Of a stretch of 64,000 nucleotides of DNA, positions 38,591 through 47,431 are shown piece after piece; the stretch's first letter is position 1; each line of letters begins with the position of its first letter. The stretch spans positions 156,741 to 220,740 of the forward strand of contig BPGC01000003.1 of assembly GCA_026002835.1 (NCBI GenBank). Reading direction: 5' to 3'. The translations under genes were made by a program, and so were the position numbers. The notes below the pieces were generated by a model. It did not search any database, was not told the origin of the DNA, and worked only from the letters and a program-made list of their open reading frames with translations. This DNA is from Candidatus Nitrosocaldaceae archaeon. GTDB taxonomy: Archaea > Thermoproteota > Nitrososphaeria > Nitrososphaerales > Nitrosocaldaceae.

Positions 38591-41388
38591 TCGATTATAA
38601 CAAGTTACAAGATAAATGGATCAGAATATGGAATGAACAGAGATTATTTGAGAGTGATCCAGATAATGACAATAAGTATTTTATAACAGTAGCATATCCA
38701 TATCCTAATTCTCCTCAACATATAGGCCATGGCAGGACTTATACTCTAGCAGATATTCATGCTAGATACATGCGTATGAAAGGTTATAATGTATTATTTC
38801 CAATGGGTTTTCATTATACTGGAACACCCATTCTTGCTATGGCAAAAAGAGTTGCCGATAACGATCAAGAACTGATAAACGCTTTCATAAATATATACAA
38901 AGTGCCAAGAGATGAGATAGAGAAATTTAGAGATCCTCTAGAGATCGCTAGATACTTTCATAAAGAGATAAAACAAGGCATGATAGAGATGGGTTACTCT
39001 ATAGATTGGAGGAGAGAATTTACTACCATAGACAAACTATATAGTAGATTTATAGAATGGCAATTTAGAAAGCTAAGAGAGAAAGGATATGTTGTCCAAG
39101 GTTCCCATCCAGTAGGTTGGTGTCCTAGAGATAACAATCCAGTAAGCCAGCATGATACGCTAGGTGATGTTGAGCCAGAGTTTAATGAATATACATTAAT
39201 AAAATTTGAGTATGATGGAATAAAGATACCTACAGCAACATTAAGACCAGAGACCATATTTGGAGTAACTAATCTATGGATAAATCCAGACGCTGATTAT
39301 GTTAAAGCACATGTAGATGATGAAGAATGGATAATAAGCGAGAGATCTGCATATAAACTCACATTTCTGAATAGAGATGTAAAGATAATAGAGAAGTTCA
39401 AAGGTAAAGAATTATTGTATAAAGAAGTAAAGATACCTATAGAAGATAGAAAGGTTAAGATCTTGCCAGCAAAGTTTGTTGATCCTAATAATGGAAGTGG
39501 GATAGTTATGAGCGTACCAGCTCATGCTCCTTATGACTATCAAGCATTAATAGATCTTGGAATAAAATTCGAACCAATAGTAATAATTGAGAGTGAGAAG
39601 TATAAAGGTAAAATACCAGCATATGAAGTAATTAAAGAGTTTAAGATAAAAGGTCAAGATGATCCAAAATTAGAAGATGCAACTAATGAGTTATACTCTA
39701 CTGAATATTATAATGGAATAATGCTTGATAATACAGACATATATTCAAAGATGAAGGTTAGCGAAGCTAGAGATAAAGTCAAGCAAGATCTCATAAATTC
39801 AAATAAGGCTGATACTATGCTAGAGTTAGTAGAACCAGTAAGATGTAGATGTGGAGCAGAATGTGTTGTAAAGATATTAGATGATCAATGGTTCATAGAT
39901 TATTCAAATAGAGAATGGAAAGATTTGGCTCATGAGTGTTTAAGATCTATGAATCTTATGCCAGAAGATATCAGAAGAGAGTTTGAGTATACAATAGAAT
40001 GGCTTAAAGAGAGAGCATGTGCTAGAAGATCGGGCTTAGGGACAAAACTCCCATGGGATAAGGATTGGATTATAGAGAGTTTATCAGATTCAGTTATCTA
40101 TATGGCTTATTATACAATTGCAAAGTATGCTGATAAGATCGATGCTGATAAGATCGATGATCAATTCTTCGATTATGTATTTTATGGTATTGGAGATACA
40201 AAATCATTAGCAGATAAGTATAATCTATCTGAAGAATTAATTGGAAAGATCAGAGATGAATTTGAGTATTATTATCCAGTAGATAGCAGACATTCTGGAA
40301 GGGATCTAATTCCTAACCATCTAACATTCTTTATCTTTAATCATGTAGCAATATTTGATAGATCTAAATGGCCTAGAGAGATCGTAGTTAATGGCAGTGT
40401 ATTAATGGAAGGCAAGAAGATGAGTAAATCGATGGGTAATATAATACCATTAAGAGAAGCTATAAGAGAACATGGTGCAGATGCTATAAGAGCATCTATA
40501 ATGATAAGTGCTGAATTGTTGCAAGATGCTGATTTCACCTTCGATACATTAGAAGGTATAAAGAATAGGTTAGAGAAGATATACAATACTTGCAAAGATA
40601 TCGAAGATGCTTCTAGTAATGATAAAGTTGATAGATGGCTAAATAGCATATTACAACATAAAATTAGAGATATAACAAATGCTATGGATAGATTAAGAGT
40701 TAGAGAAGCTTTACATGAGATAATATATGGTATGGATGATATATTACAATGGTATCAGAAGAGGAAAGTCAATAAAAAATTATCGTTGAAACGATTCTTT
40801 AATGTTAGAGTTAGGTTACTAGCTCCATTTGCCCCATTTATAACTGAAGAGATCTGGCATATGTTTGGCAATAAAGATTCGATAATGAAAGCCGAATGGC
40901 CAAAAGTTGATGAGAGTAAGATAGATTATGAGGCCGATGAAGGAGAAGCGTTGATCATGAATCTGTTGGATGATATTAATAATATACTAAAGGTTACAAA
41001 GATGAAACCTAATACTATCTATATCTATACTGCATCTAAAGAGAAACATGAGTTATATTCTAGAATCTTATATCTTATACTGAATGGTAAAAGGAACTTT
41101 AGAGATATAATGAAAGAACTTGTTAATAGCGATCAAGCAGAATATGCTAAAAAGATGCCAGAGATGATTAGAAAGATGGTTGATGATATATTATCTGTAT
41201 CAGAGGAGGCTAGGATTAGGAGGAATAGCATAATGCTGGATGAAAAGTCTTATATTGAAGATGCTAAAGAGTTGCTCGCTAGAGAGTTCAATGCTATTAT
41301 CAAAATATATAATGAAGATAATGCTATAGATCCTAAATCCAAGGCTAAACATGCTCGACCTTATAAACCAGCATTATATATAGAATAG
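38587..41388 (+). CDS. leuS: Leucyl-tRNA synthetase
   Basis: A 933-residue class I synthetase of archaeal type. The HIGH motif is in PNSPQHIGHGRTYTLADIHARYM, the CP1 editing domain spans about 200-420 with TLRPETIFGVTNLW, and the KMSKS motif is in EGKKMSKSMGNIIPLREA. Charging DNA-binding-like residues and the C-terminal archaeal extension complete it. It is translationally coupled to alaS upstream by an ATGA overlap. Confidence 0.96.
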   Translation: MIDYNKLQDKWIRIWNEQRLFESDPDNDNKYFITVAYPYPNSPQHIGHGRTYTLADIHARYMRMKGYNVLFPMGFHYTGTPILAMAKRVADNDQELINAFINIYKVPRDEIEKFRDPLEIARYFHKEIKQGMIEMGYSIDWRREFTTIDKLYSRFIEWQFRKLREKGYVVQGSHPVGWCPRDNNPVSQHDTLGDVEPEFNEYTLIKFEYDGIKIPTATLRPETIFGVTNLWINPDADYVKAHVDDEEWIISERSAYKLTFLNRDVKIIEKFKGKELLYKEVKIPIEDRKVKILPAKFVDPNNGSGIVMSVPAHAPYDYQALIDLGIKFEPIVIIESEKYKGKIPAYEVIKEFKIKGQDDPKLEDATNELYSTEYYNGIMLDNTDIYSKMKVSEARDKVKQDLINSNKADTMLELVEPVRCRCGAECVVKILDDQWFIDYSNREWKDLAHECLRSMNLMPEDIRREFEYTIEWLKERACARRSGLGTKLPWDKDWIIESLSDSVIYMAYYTIAKYADKIDADKIDDQFFDYVFYGIGDTKSLADKYNLSEELIGKIRDEFEYYYPVDSRHSGRDLIPNHLTFFIFNHVAIFDRSKWPREIVVNGSVLMEGKKMSKSMGNIIPLREAIREHGADAIRASIMISAELLQDADFTFDTLEGIKNRLEKIYNTCKDIEDASSNDKVDRWLNSILQHKIRDITNAMDRLRVREALHEIIYGMDDILQWYQKRKVNKKLSLKRFFNVRVRLLAPFAPFITEEIWHMFGNKDSIMKAEWPKVDESKIDYEADEGEALIMNLLDDINNILKVTKMKPNTIYIYTASKEKHELYSRILYLILNGKRNFRDIMKELVNSDQAEYAKKMPEMIRKMVDDILSVSEEARIRRNSIMLDEKSYIEDAKELLAREFNAIIKIYNEDNAIDPKSKAKHARPYKPALYIE

Positions 41389-41422
41389 ATGATTTTTATA
41401 CCCAAATTGAACTTTTAAAGGT

Positions 41423-42421
41423 ATGAAGATTGCTGTAGTTGGTATAGGAGTTGCTGGTGCTTATCTATTGAATAGATTAAGCAAAGAGCATGAGGTTATA
41501 GGTTTTGAACGTATGAGAGAAGAGGAGCATGACTCTATCTGTGCATGGGCTACTACTATTGCTGGTATGAGAGGTTTGATAGATAAAACTGGCTTGAATT
41601 TCGATGACTATATCTTGCACAAAGGAGTAAAGATGGATATAGTAGCAAATAATTCATTCTCATTAAGGTTAAAAGGATTATGTACATACGATAAGATAGG
41701 TTTAATTAAAGATCTAATAAAAGGATGCAAGATAAATTATGGTATAATGCCTAGTAATGATATAAAAGATGAATTCGATCTTGTTATAGATGCTACTGGT
41801 TTCAATAGAACTTTCCTTCCTAAACCTAAAAATGAGTTATGGATTCCTACTATACAATACAAAGTAAAATATGATAAGATGCCATTCGATGATTTTATGT
41901 TAAAACCATTTCCTAGCATGAGTGGTTACTTTTGGTACTTTCCATTAAATGATAATTATGCTCATATAGGAGCTGGAGATAAGAATAGGAAGCATAAAGA
42001 GATCGTTGATCAGTTTATAGCTAAATATGGAGGAAGGATAGTTAAGAAGGTAGGAAGACCAGTTAGATTAACTCCTCCAGCATTATGTGAACCATTTATT
42101 GATGATAATGTAGTTGGAGTAGGAGAATCTATAGGCACAGTATATGCTTTATTAGGAGAAGGGATAATACCGAGCACAACTTGTGCAGATCTGCTTATCA
42201 ATAATATAGATAACCTAGAACGTTATAGGTATTTAGTGCATGAAAAGTTCAGAATATACTATGATGTCTTTAGATTTGTAAAGAGTAAGATAACCAATGA
42301 GTTTAGTCTAATAAAATATTTGCCAATATTATTAAAGATATATCTTTATATGAAGAAGAACGAAGATCGATTTGGTATGGAGATAAATATAAGTAAGTTA
42401 TTTAGCATAAGTAGACTATAG
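41423..42421 (+). CDS. Geranylgeranyl reductase-like FAD flavoprotein
   Basis: A 332-residue FAD enzyme: Rossmann VVGIGVAGAYLLNRLS, DLVIDATGFNR, a central substrate segment, and GVGESIGTVYALLGEGIIPSTTCADLL, which matches the FAD-binding end of archaeal digeranylgeranyl-lipid reductases. Family members saturate the isoprenoid chains of membrane lipids. It is short for GGR (commonly 380-450 residues) and lacks the extended C-terminal cap, so its substrate is open. It follows leuS by 34 bases and precedes the CBS-domain gene. Confidence 0.8.
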   Translation: MKIAVVGIGVAGAYLLNRLSKEHEVIGFERMREEEHDSICAWATTIAGMRGLIDKTGLNFDDYILHKGVKMDIVANNSFSLRLKGLCTYDKIGLIKDLIKGCKINYGIMPSNDIKDEFDLVIDATGFNRTFLPKPKNELWIPTIQYKVKYDKMPFDDFMLKPFPSMSGYFWYFPLNDNYAHIGAGDKNRKHKEIVDQFIAKYGGRIVKKVGRPVRLTPPALCEPFIDDNVVGVGESIGTVYALLGEGIIPSTTCADLLINNIDNLERYRYLVHEKFRIYYDVFRFVKSKITNEFSLIKYLPILLKIYLYMKKNEDRFGMEINISKLFSISRL

Positions 42422-42457
42422 TAAAGATAAAATATAAAAGATATATTATAAGCCTAA

Positions 42458-43288
42458 ATGGAAGTATTACTTAGAGAGATATATAATAAACCTATCACAT
42501 TAAAACCATATCATACACTTGATGATGCTAAGAATAAGATGATCAAGCATAATATAAGTAGGATAGTTGTTGAAGTTGATGATAAACCAGTAGGGATAAT
42601 AACAGAGAAGGATATAGCAAAGATAATGCTGAAAGAAGATAGGCTGATCAATGAGATACCATTAGAAGAGGTTATGACAAAAGATGTAGTTACAGTAAAT
42701 GAGTTTACTACTAAATTGAATAAGATCGCTAGGTTAATGCTTGATAAAGGAATAAGTTCAGTATTAGTAGTAAATGATGAAGGAAAGTTAAAAGGGATAA
42801 TAACAAAGAGCGATCTTGTATCATTCTATGCAGATAGATTAGTTGGAAGACATAAGGTTAAAGAGTATATGAGTAAAGATGTTATTACTATAGATATAGA
42901 TGATACTGTCCAAAAAGCATTAGAGGTTATGAACGATAACAACATATCTAGGGTTATAGTTGTCAGAGATGAGCAACCATTAGGTATAATTACTTATAGA
43001 AACTTGTTGCCATTAAGTTCGTTTGTAGGACATGATACATTTGCTGTGATAAGCGAGATATTTAGAAATAATAGAGAAGCGTTTATTGGCATAAGCATAA
43101 AGACGTTTGTAAGAGATGTAATGACTCATAATCTATTAACCATTAATGAGGATGAGGATCTAGCAGAAGCATGTAAGATTATGAGAAAGAATAGGATTAG
43201 TGGCATTCCAGTTGTTGATGCTAATAATAAATTAAAAGGGATATTAACAAAGACAGATGTAACAAAAGCTATAGCAGATATTCAGTAA
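42458..43288 (+). CDS. Four-CBS-domain protein
   Basis: A 276-residue protein with four tandem CBS repeats and nothing else. Each has the pattern seen in VMTKDVVTVNE, VMTHNLLTINEDEDLAEACKIMRKNRISGIPVVD and KGIITKSDL. Pairs of CBS domains form Bateman modules that bind AMP, ADP, ATP or SAM. In thaumarchaea such free-standing proteins are common and their partners are mostly unknown. The stop is followed in convergent arrangement by the YkgJ-family gene, overlapping by seven bases. Confidence 0.92.
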   Translation: MEVLLREIYNKPITLKPYHTLDDAKNKMIKHNISRIVVEVDDKPVGIITEKDIAKIMLKEDRLINEIPLEEVMTKDVVTVNEFTTKLNKIARLMLDKGISSVLVVNDEGKLKGIITKSDLVSFYADRLVGRHKVKEYMSKDVITIDIDDTVQKALEVMNDNNISRVIVVRDEQPLGIITYRNLLPLSSFVGHDTFAVISEIFRNNREAFIGISIKTFVRDVMTHNLLTINEDEDLAEACKIMRKNRISGIPVVDANNKLKGILTKTDVTKAIADIQ

Positions 43289-43983
43289 TTTATTATAGTT
43301 ATCGAACCATAACCTTCTCTAGTTGTTCTATTGACAGCATTGTTATAATCTATTATAATCTCTGAATACTCTTCTAGTATTTCTTTAGCATCATCTAGAG
43401 AATTAGATATATAAAATCCTGGACAGTTGCCATCAAACTGGAAGGTAGCATGTATTACTGGCTTGTTATTATTGATCATAACCCATGATGCAAAAGGATA
43501 CAATTTACAGCATCCAGGCCTTGATGGATGAAGTTTACAATAACCTTTCTTATCTAAGAATCTACATCTTAATGGCTTTCCGTCATGCTTCTCATCCTCA
43601 TTCTCTTGCCTCTTCAAAGCAAACATTGTAAGTAATGTACTCACAGAGCCAAATGGTTCATCTTCTTCCCATTCAGCCATCCTAGTCTCTTTATTAATAA
43701 ATTCTTGTTTGCTAATATTCATAGCTTTTGATAACTCTTCTATATCATCAATTGTTAAAGGTAACCTTCCTTGATTTTCGCAGCAGTTATGGCAATCAGG
43801 CCATATGCATTTCCATAAAACATAACCATCATCAATAGTTGGGATATGGAATATTACTCCATTAACCTCAACTTGTGTATCTTTAGCATTGGTCTTACCT
43901 AATGTAAGATCTATAATTCTATCATCTATGCCCCATTTTTCCTTCAATTTTATTAATGAGGATTCTAATCTGCCTATATCCAT
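43282..43983 (-). CDS. YkgJ-family CxxxCC cysteine cluster protein
   Basis: A 233-residue protein with two cysteine clusters: CIWPDCHNCCENQG near residue 40-53 and CRFLDKKGYCKLHPSRPGCCKLYPFASW near 135-160, the YkgJ (UPF0153) signature for a zinc or Fe-S site. Other parts are helical and acidic. Function is unknown, though the family is widespread and is sometimes linked to oxidation/reduction. It is divergent from the 44021 gene with only 37 bases between, and its 3' end overlaps the CBS gene stop. Confidence 0.85.
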   Translation of the reverse strand: MDIGRLESSLIKLKEKWGIDDRIIDLTLGKTNAKDTQVEVNGVIFHIPTIDDGYVLWKCIWPDCHNCCENQGRLPLTIDDIEELSKAMNISKQEFINKETRMAEWEEDEPFGSVSTLLTMFALKRQENEDEKHDGKPLRCRFLDKKGYCKLHPSRPGCCKLYPFASWVMINNNKPVIHATFQFDGNCPGFYISNSLDDAKEILEEYSEIIIDYNNAVNRTTREGYGSITIINY

Positions 43984-44020
43984 AGTTTTATATTATATTA
44001 GCTCATTTTTAAGTTTGTCT

Positions 44021-44347
44021 ATGTATAGGGTGAAAGGAAAGTATGCAGCCTCTACAGAGAATAGAAGGATTGTATGGGATGGAATAATCTGGCCTTTGGT
44101 ATTAGAGAAAGATAGGCCTTATTTTACCGTGCAAGAGTATCATGAAAAGAGAGATGCATACTATAAAGAGCATGATATAAGCCCTAATAAGATAGCTGGA
44201 GGCTTTGTATCCTTGATAGTCAAAGGTTTGCTTATAAAAGATTCTGATAAGGATATATACTCTATACATTACAAATTGATACCATATCTTAGGAAGAGAA
44301 TGGTATTAAGTTATGGTCAAGCAGCAAGGGAGATAGCTACAAAGTAA
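44021..44347 (+). CDS. 108-residue basic protein, unknown function
   Basis: The open frame extends upstream into the YkgJ gene, but the ATG at 44021 gives a sensible protein: MYRVKGKYAASTENRRIVWDGIIWPLVLEKDRPYFTVQEYHEKRDAYYKEH, then KIAGGFVSLIVKGLLIKDSDKDIYSIHYKL, which resembles a winged-helix or RNA-binding small domain. No family is recognised. Its stop is 41 bases before the tRNA-Gln gene in the same direction. Confidence 0.65.
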   Translation: MYRVKGKYAASTENRRIVWDGIIWPLVLEKDRPYFTVQEYHEKRDAYYKEHDISPNKIAGGFVSLIVKGLLIKDSDKDIYSIHYKLIPYLRKRMVLSYGQAAREIATK

Positions 44348-44388
44348 AGGAACAAATAACCATATCCTCAAATTCTTATTAGCCCGGA

Positions 44389-44498
44389 AGCCCGGTCGTC
44401 TAGCGGTCAAGGAAGGGCTAGATCTCCTTGAATACCAGGCTCTGGATCTCATGAAAAGAAACCTGGTGACGGCAGTTCGAATCTGCCCCGGGCTACCA
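44389..44498 (+). tRNA. tRNA-Gln (CUG) with intron sequence, CCA encoded
   Basis: AGCCCGG at 44389-44395 pairs with CCGGGCT at 44488-44494, followed by A73 and an encoded CCA. The T-arm is GGCAG/CTGCC with loop TTCGAAT. The anticodon stem CCAGG/CCTGG encloses loop CTCTGGA, anticodon CTG. The gene is 110 bases against ~76 mature, so ~34 bases are intron. I see extra sequence in two places: about 20 bases between the D-arm and the CCAGG stem, and about 15 bases after G37 of the loop (canonical 37/38 site). AAGGA of the D-arm can pair with TCCTT inside the first insert, as a bulge-helix-bulge would. Exact ends are uncertain. AGCCCGG is also repeated at 44381-44387. Confidence 0.85.
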
Positions 44499-44718
44499 AT
44501 TTTATTATTTACATGATGATCATTGATGATCTATAGTTTTAATATTATAATAACAATAAAACAATATGATAATTAATATAAATGAAATTAGTAAATAACA
44601 ATATTATGACTGTAACCATTCTACTCCATTAATGTTAGAATTATTCTTTGAATTATTCTACTATTTGATAAACTAAACCTTCATAAAATTACTATTATTA
44701 TTTAAAATATTACAAAAC

Positions 44719-44732
44719 TATATTTATATAGT
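44719..44732 (+). promoter_or_regulatory. TATA-like promoter of the RTX gene
   Basis: TATATTTATATAGT lies about 28 bases before the ATG at 44754. This spacing supports that codon over the in-frame TTG at 44739 and implies a leaderless mRNA. The rest of the 255-base gap after tRNA-Gln is AT-rich and shows no other gene. Confidence 0.5.
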
Positions 44733-44753
44733 TAGTCGTTGCTGCATAATGTA

Positions 44754-46649
44754 ATGAAGATACTATTATTGACATTAGCAGCAATATTATTGCTATCAAT
44801 GTCATACAAATCTTATGAACAAACTGAGCAATCACTATGTAATAATCCTCCAGTAGGTTATAACGTAATCTATGGAAGTAATAGCGCTGAGGTTATACGA
44901 GGTACTAATAGCAACGATGTGATTTATGGACTAGAAGGCAACGATGTGATTTATGGACTAGAAGGCAACGATGTGATTTGTGGTGATGATGGTAATGACC
45001 TGATCTATGGAGATGATGGAGACGATTGGATTAAAGGTGGTAATGGAGATGATGAATTACGTGGAGTTTTAGGCAATGATATAATTTATGGCGATGATGG
45101 TAATGATAAAATCTTAGGCAATGATGGTAATGATATAATTTATGGTAATGCTGGTTCAGATGAACTTTATGGTAATATAGGTGATGATATACTATATGGC
45201 AATGAAGGTATAGATCTAATCTATGGTGATAATGGCAATGATCAAATCTATGGAGGAGTAGATCAAGATCTAATATACAGTGGTTCTGGAGATGATGAAG
45301 TTTATGGAGGATTAGGTAACGATGTAATATATGGAGGATTAGGTAACGATGTAATATATTCTGAGGATGGAGATGATATAGTATTTGCTGAAGATGGTAA
45401 TAACGAGGTTCATGGAGGTTTAGGAAATGATAGGATAAATGGATATGATGGAATTGATATCCTTTATGGCGATGAAGGCAACGATTTTGTTTATGGAGGC
45501 GCTGGAAATGACATATTATATGGTAATGACGGAGATGATCAGACTTATGGAGTCATTGGCGATGACACACTTTATGGAGGCTTAGGCAACGATTGGCTTC
45601 ATGGTGGTGTAGGAAGCGATAATTTGGTAGGAGGTGATGGAAGAGACTGGTTAATTGGTGAAGATGATAATGATTATTTAGTAGGAGGAAATGGTAATGA
45701 TCATATATTTGGTGGTTTAGGAAATGATGAGATTATAGATTCCTATGGAGCCGATTTTATTGAAGGTAATGAAGGCGATGATATAATTACTGATATAGAA
45801 GACGATAATTTCATTTATGGAGGTAATGGCGATGATATAATTAATGTTGGAGATGGTAACGATCTAATATACGCTGATAACGATAACGATTTCATTAGAA
45901 CTAATGGTGGTATAGACTTAATATACGCTGGTTCTGGTAACGATACAATCTATTCTGGCAATGATATGGATTTTGTATATGGCCAAGACGGTGATGATTA
46001 TATAGATGGCCAAGACGGTGATGATTATATAGATGGTGGTTCTAGCAATGATGAACTACATGGTAGAGATGGTGTAGATCATTTGATGGGAATGTCCGGC
46101 AATGATATATTATACGGAGAGAATGGCGCAGATCATTTGATGGGAGGTGATGGTGCCGATAAAGCATATGGAGGTAATGATGAAGATTGGATCTTTGGTG
46201 ATGATGGAGACGATGAATTGTACGGCGGTTTAGGAGATGATGTTAAAGTCACTGGAGGTAATGGTAATGATATAATACATGGCGAAGAAGGTGATGACTG
46301 GGTGGTAGGAGATAACAACGATGATATCTTATATGGTGACGATGGAGATGATAGAATAGATGGAGATATAGGAAATGATATAGCATATGGAGGTAATGGT
46401 AATGATATAATATCTGGAAGAGGAGGCGATGATGAATTACATGGAGGTAATAATTATGACGTAATAGATGGAGGTAATGATAACGATTCAATCTTTGGCG
46501 ATACTGGTAATGATGTTATTGTAGGCGGACAAGGTAATGATATAACATATGCAATTGATAATATAATCAATAACGATATGGTAGAAGCAGGTCCAGGCAT
46601 AGATACATGTACATCAGATCCAGATGCTGTATTCAATTGTGAGCTATAA
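44754..46649 (+). CDS. Exported RTX-type calcium-binding repeat protein
   Basis: A 631-residue protein with signal peptide (MKILLLTLAAILLLSMSYKSYEQ), a short spacer with a Cys (SLCNNPP), then ~60 nine-residue repeats of the GGxGxDxux hemolysin-type family from about residue 40 to 600, such as GGDGNDxIYG. In these proteins Ca binds between turns of a beta-roll. The C-terminal 30 residues contain two Cys (GIDTCTSDPDAVFNCEL) that may form a disulfide. No catalytic domain, transmembrane anchor or sorting motif follows, so it is presumably secreted or loosely attached. A Type I secretion system is not visible nearby. Confidence 0.9.
   Translation: MKILLLTLAAILLLSMSYKSYEQTEQSLCNNPPVGYNVIYGSNSAEVIRGTNSNDVIYGLEGNDVIYGLEGNDVICGDDGNDLIYGDDGDDWIKGGNGDDELRGVLGNDIIYGDDGNDKILGNDGNDIIYGNAGSDELYGNIGDDILYGNEGIDLIYGDNGNDQIYGGVDQDLIYSGSGDDEVYGGLGNDVIYGGLGNDVIYSEDGDDIVFAEDGNNEVHGGLGNDRINGYDGIDILYGDEGNDFVYGGAGNDILYGNDGDDQTYGVIGDDTLYGGLGNDWLHGGVGSDNLVGGDGRDWLIGEDDNDYLVGGNGNDHIFGGLGNDEIIDSYGADFIEGNEGDDIITDIEDDNFIYGGNGDDIINVGDGNDLIYADNDNDFIRTNGGIDLIYAGSGNDTIYSGNDMDFVYGQDGDDYIDGQDGDDYIDGGSSNDELHGRDGVDHLMGMSGNDILYGENGADHLMGGDGADKAYGGNDEDWIFGDDGDDELYGGLGDDVKVTGGNGNDIIHGEEGDDWVVGDNNDDILYGDDGDDRIDGDIGNDIAYGGNGNDIISGRGGDDELHGGNNYDVIDGGNDNDSIFGDTGNDVIVGGQGNDITYAIDNIINNDMVEAGPGIDTCTSDPDAVFNCEL
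44911..44979 (+). repeat. Tandem 27-bp duplication inside the RTX gene
   Basis: A 27-base unit starting at 44911 is repeated exactly at 44938 and again, for its first 15 bases, at 44965. One unit equals one nonapeptide turn. Identity at the nucleotide level points to recent slippage or recombination. Confidence 0.9.
45306..45359 (+). repeat. Tandem 27-bp duplication inside the RTX gene
   Basis: Two identical 27-base copies, 45306-45332 and 45333-45359, encode the repeat GGLGNDVIY twice. The exact identity, when other repeats differ at most codons, indicates a recent one-turn insertion. Confidence 0.9.
45981..46034 (+). repeat. Tandem 27-bp duplication inside the RTX gene
   Basis: Two identical 27-base copies, 45981-46007 and 46008-46034, encode GQDGDDYID twice. 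It is the third independent one-turn duplication in this gene. Confidence 0.9.
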
Positions 46650-46704
46650 ATAATTTCCATATCCTTTTTTATGGAAAAAGTATATCGTTTATGTAATATT
46701 ATTT

Positions 46705-47352
46705 GGCTCCGTTAACTTTAGATCATAGTTACAAACTATAATTATGGAACGTAATAGAACCCCTAAACCATTAAAACTATATACAATATATCTTTACTAT
46801 TGTTCTAGATTAGCAGCTAAATGTTTAGAACCATTGATAAAGAGATCTCATGTATCAATATGAAGGATAAAAAGTATTGATATTAATATCTTCAATGTTA
46901 AGAAGGATGTTAAAGCTATAATGATAGATGAGACCATGATAATGGTAAATAGAAATATTATTGGTTATGGACAGCATATGAACCTTATATAAAGAAGTAC
47001 CTATTGATGCATATATCTAAAGAGAGGACGCTATTAGTATGTTATAATTTCATAAAGAAGTTAAGAAAATTATATGGCAGAAAGATAATCTATACTGATA
47101 ATGTTGATATAATCAAACATGTAGATGGTTAAGACTATGGCATGTTGTTTATGGCATAGATGGAAAGAATGTTATGGAGAGAGCTATTCAATATATAAAA
47201 GATAGAACTGAATGCTTTGATGATAACTTTCCATGTATGAAGGATAATTGTAAGAGCATGTTATAAGATGGTTTAAACTATTCATAGCATATCTTAATGT
47301 TAAGATAGATTTGAGTAAATTCCTACTAGATGGTGGTTAAGTTAACAGAGCC
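46705..47352 (+). mobile_element. Degenerate IS element with IS6-like DDE transposase
   Basis: A 648-base element with imperfect terminal inverted repeats, GGCTCCGTTAACTT at 46705-46718 and AAGTTAACAGAGCC at 47339-47352 (13 of 14 pair). Inside, the plus strand encodes pieces of one transposase: ERNRTPKPLKLYTIYLYYCSRL, RSHVSI, KAIMIDETMIMVNRN, LWTAYEPYIKK, ERTLLVCYNFIKKLRKLYGRKIIYTDNVD, RLWHVVYGIDGKNVMERAIQYIKDRTECFDDNFPC. The D and D/E catalytic surroundings (IDET, YTDN, ME) fit IS6-type archaeal transposases. In-frame stops and at least one frameshift make it dead. No target-site duplication is visible. The remaining gap to 47431 holds nothing else. Confidence 0.8.
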
Positions 47353-47431
47353 GAATAAACTCCTAATATTTTATATACGATTATACTAATAATTAAAGAT
47401 AGTTCTACTATGTATGAATTAGGGATTTGGA

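Noticed and set aside
44512..44535. Paired ATGATGA/TGATGAT sequences suggesting a C/D box sRNA
   Set aside because: No CTGA D-box at proper spacing follows, so no C/D RNA can be built.
44911..46034. Regular 27-bp repeats resembling a CRISPR array
   Set aside because: The units are in-frame nonapeptide codons of the RTX protein, directly adjacent without spacers, so this is a coding repeat.
46249..46491. Long His/Tyr/Leu-rich frames on the minus strand of the RTX gene
   Set aside because: They are antisense shadows of the GGxGxD codon repeats; composition follows the repeat and there is no promoter.
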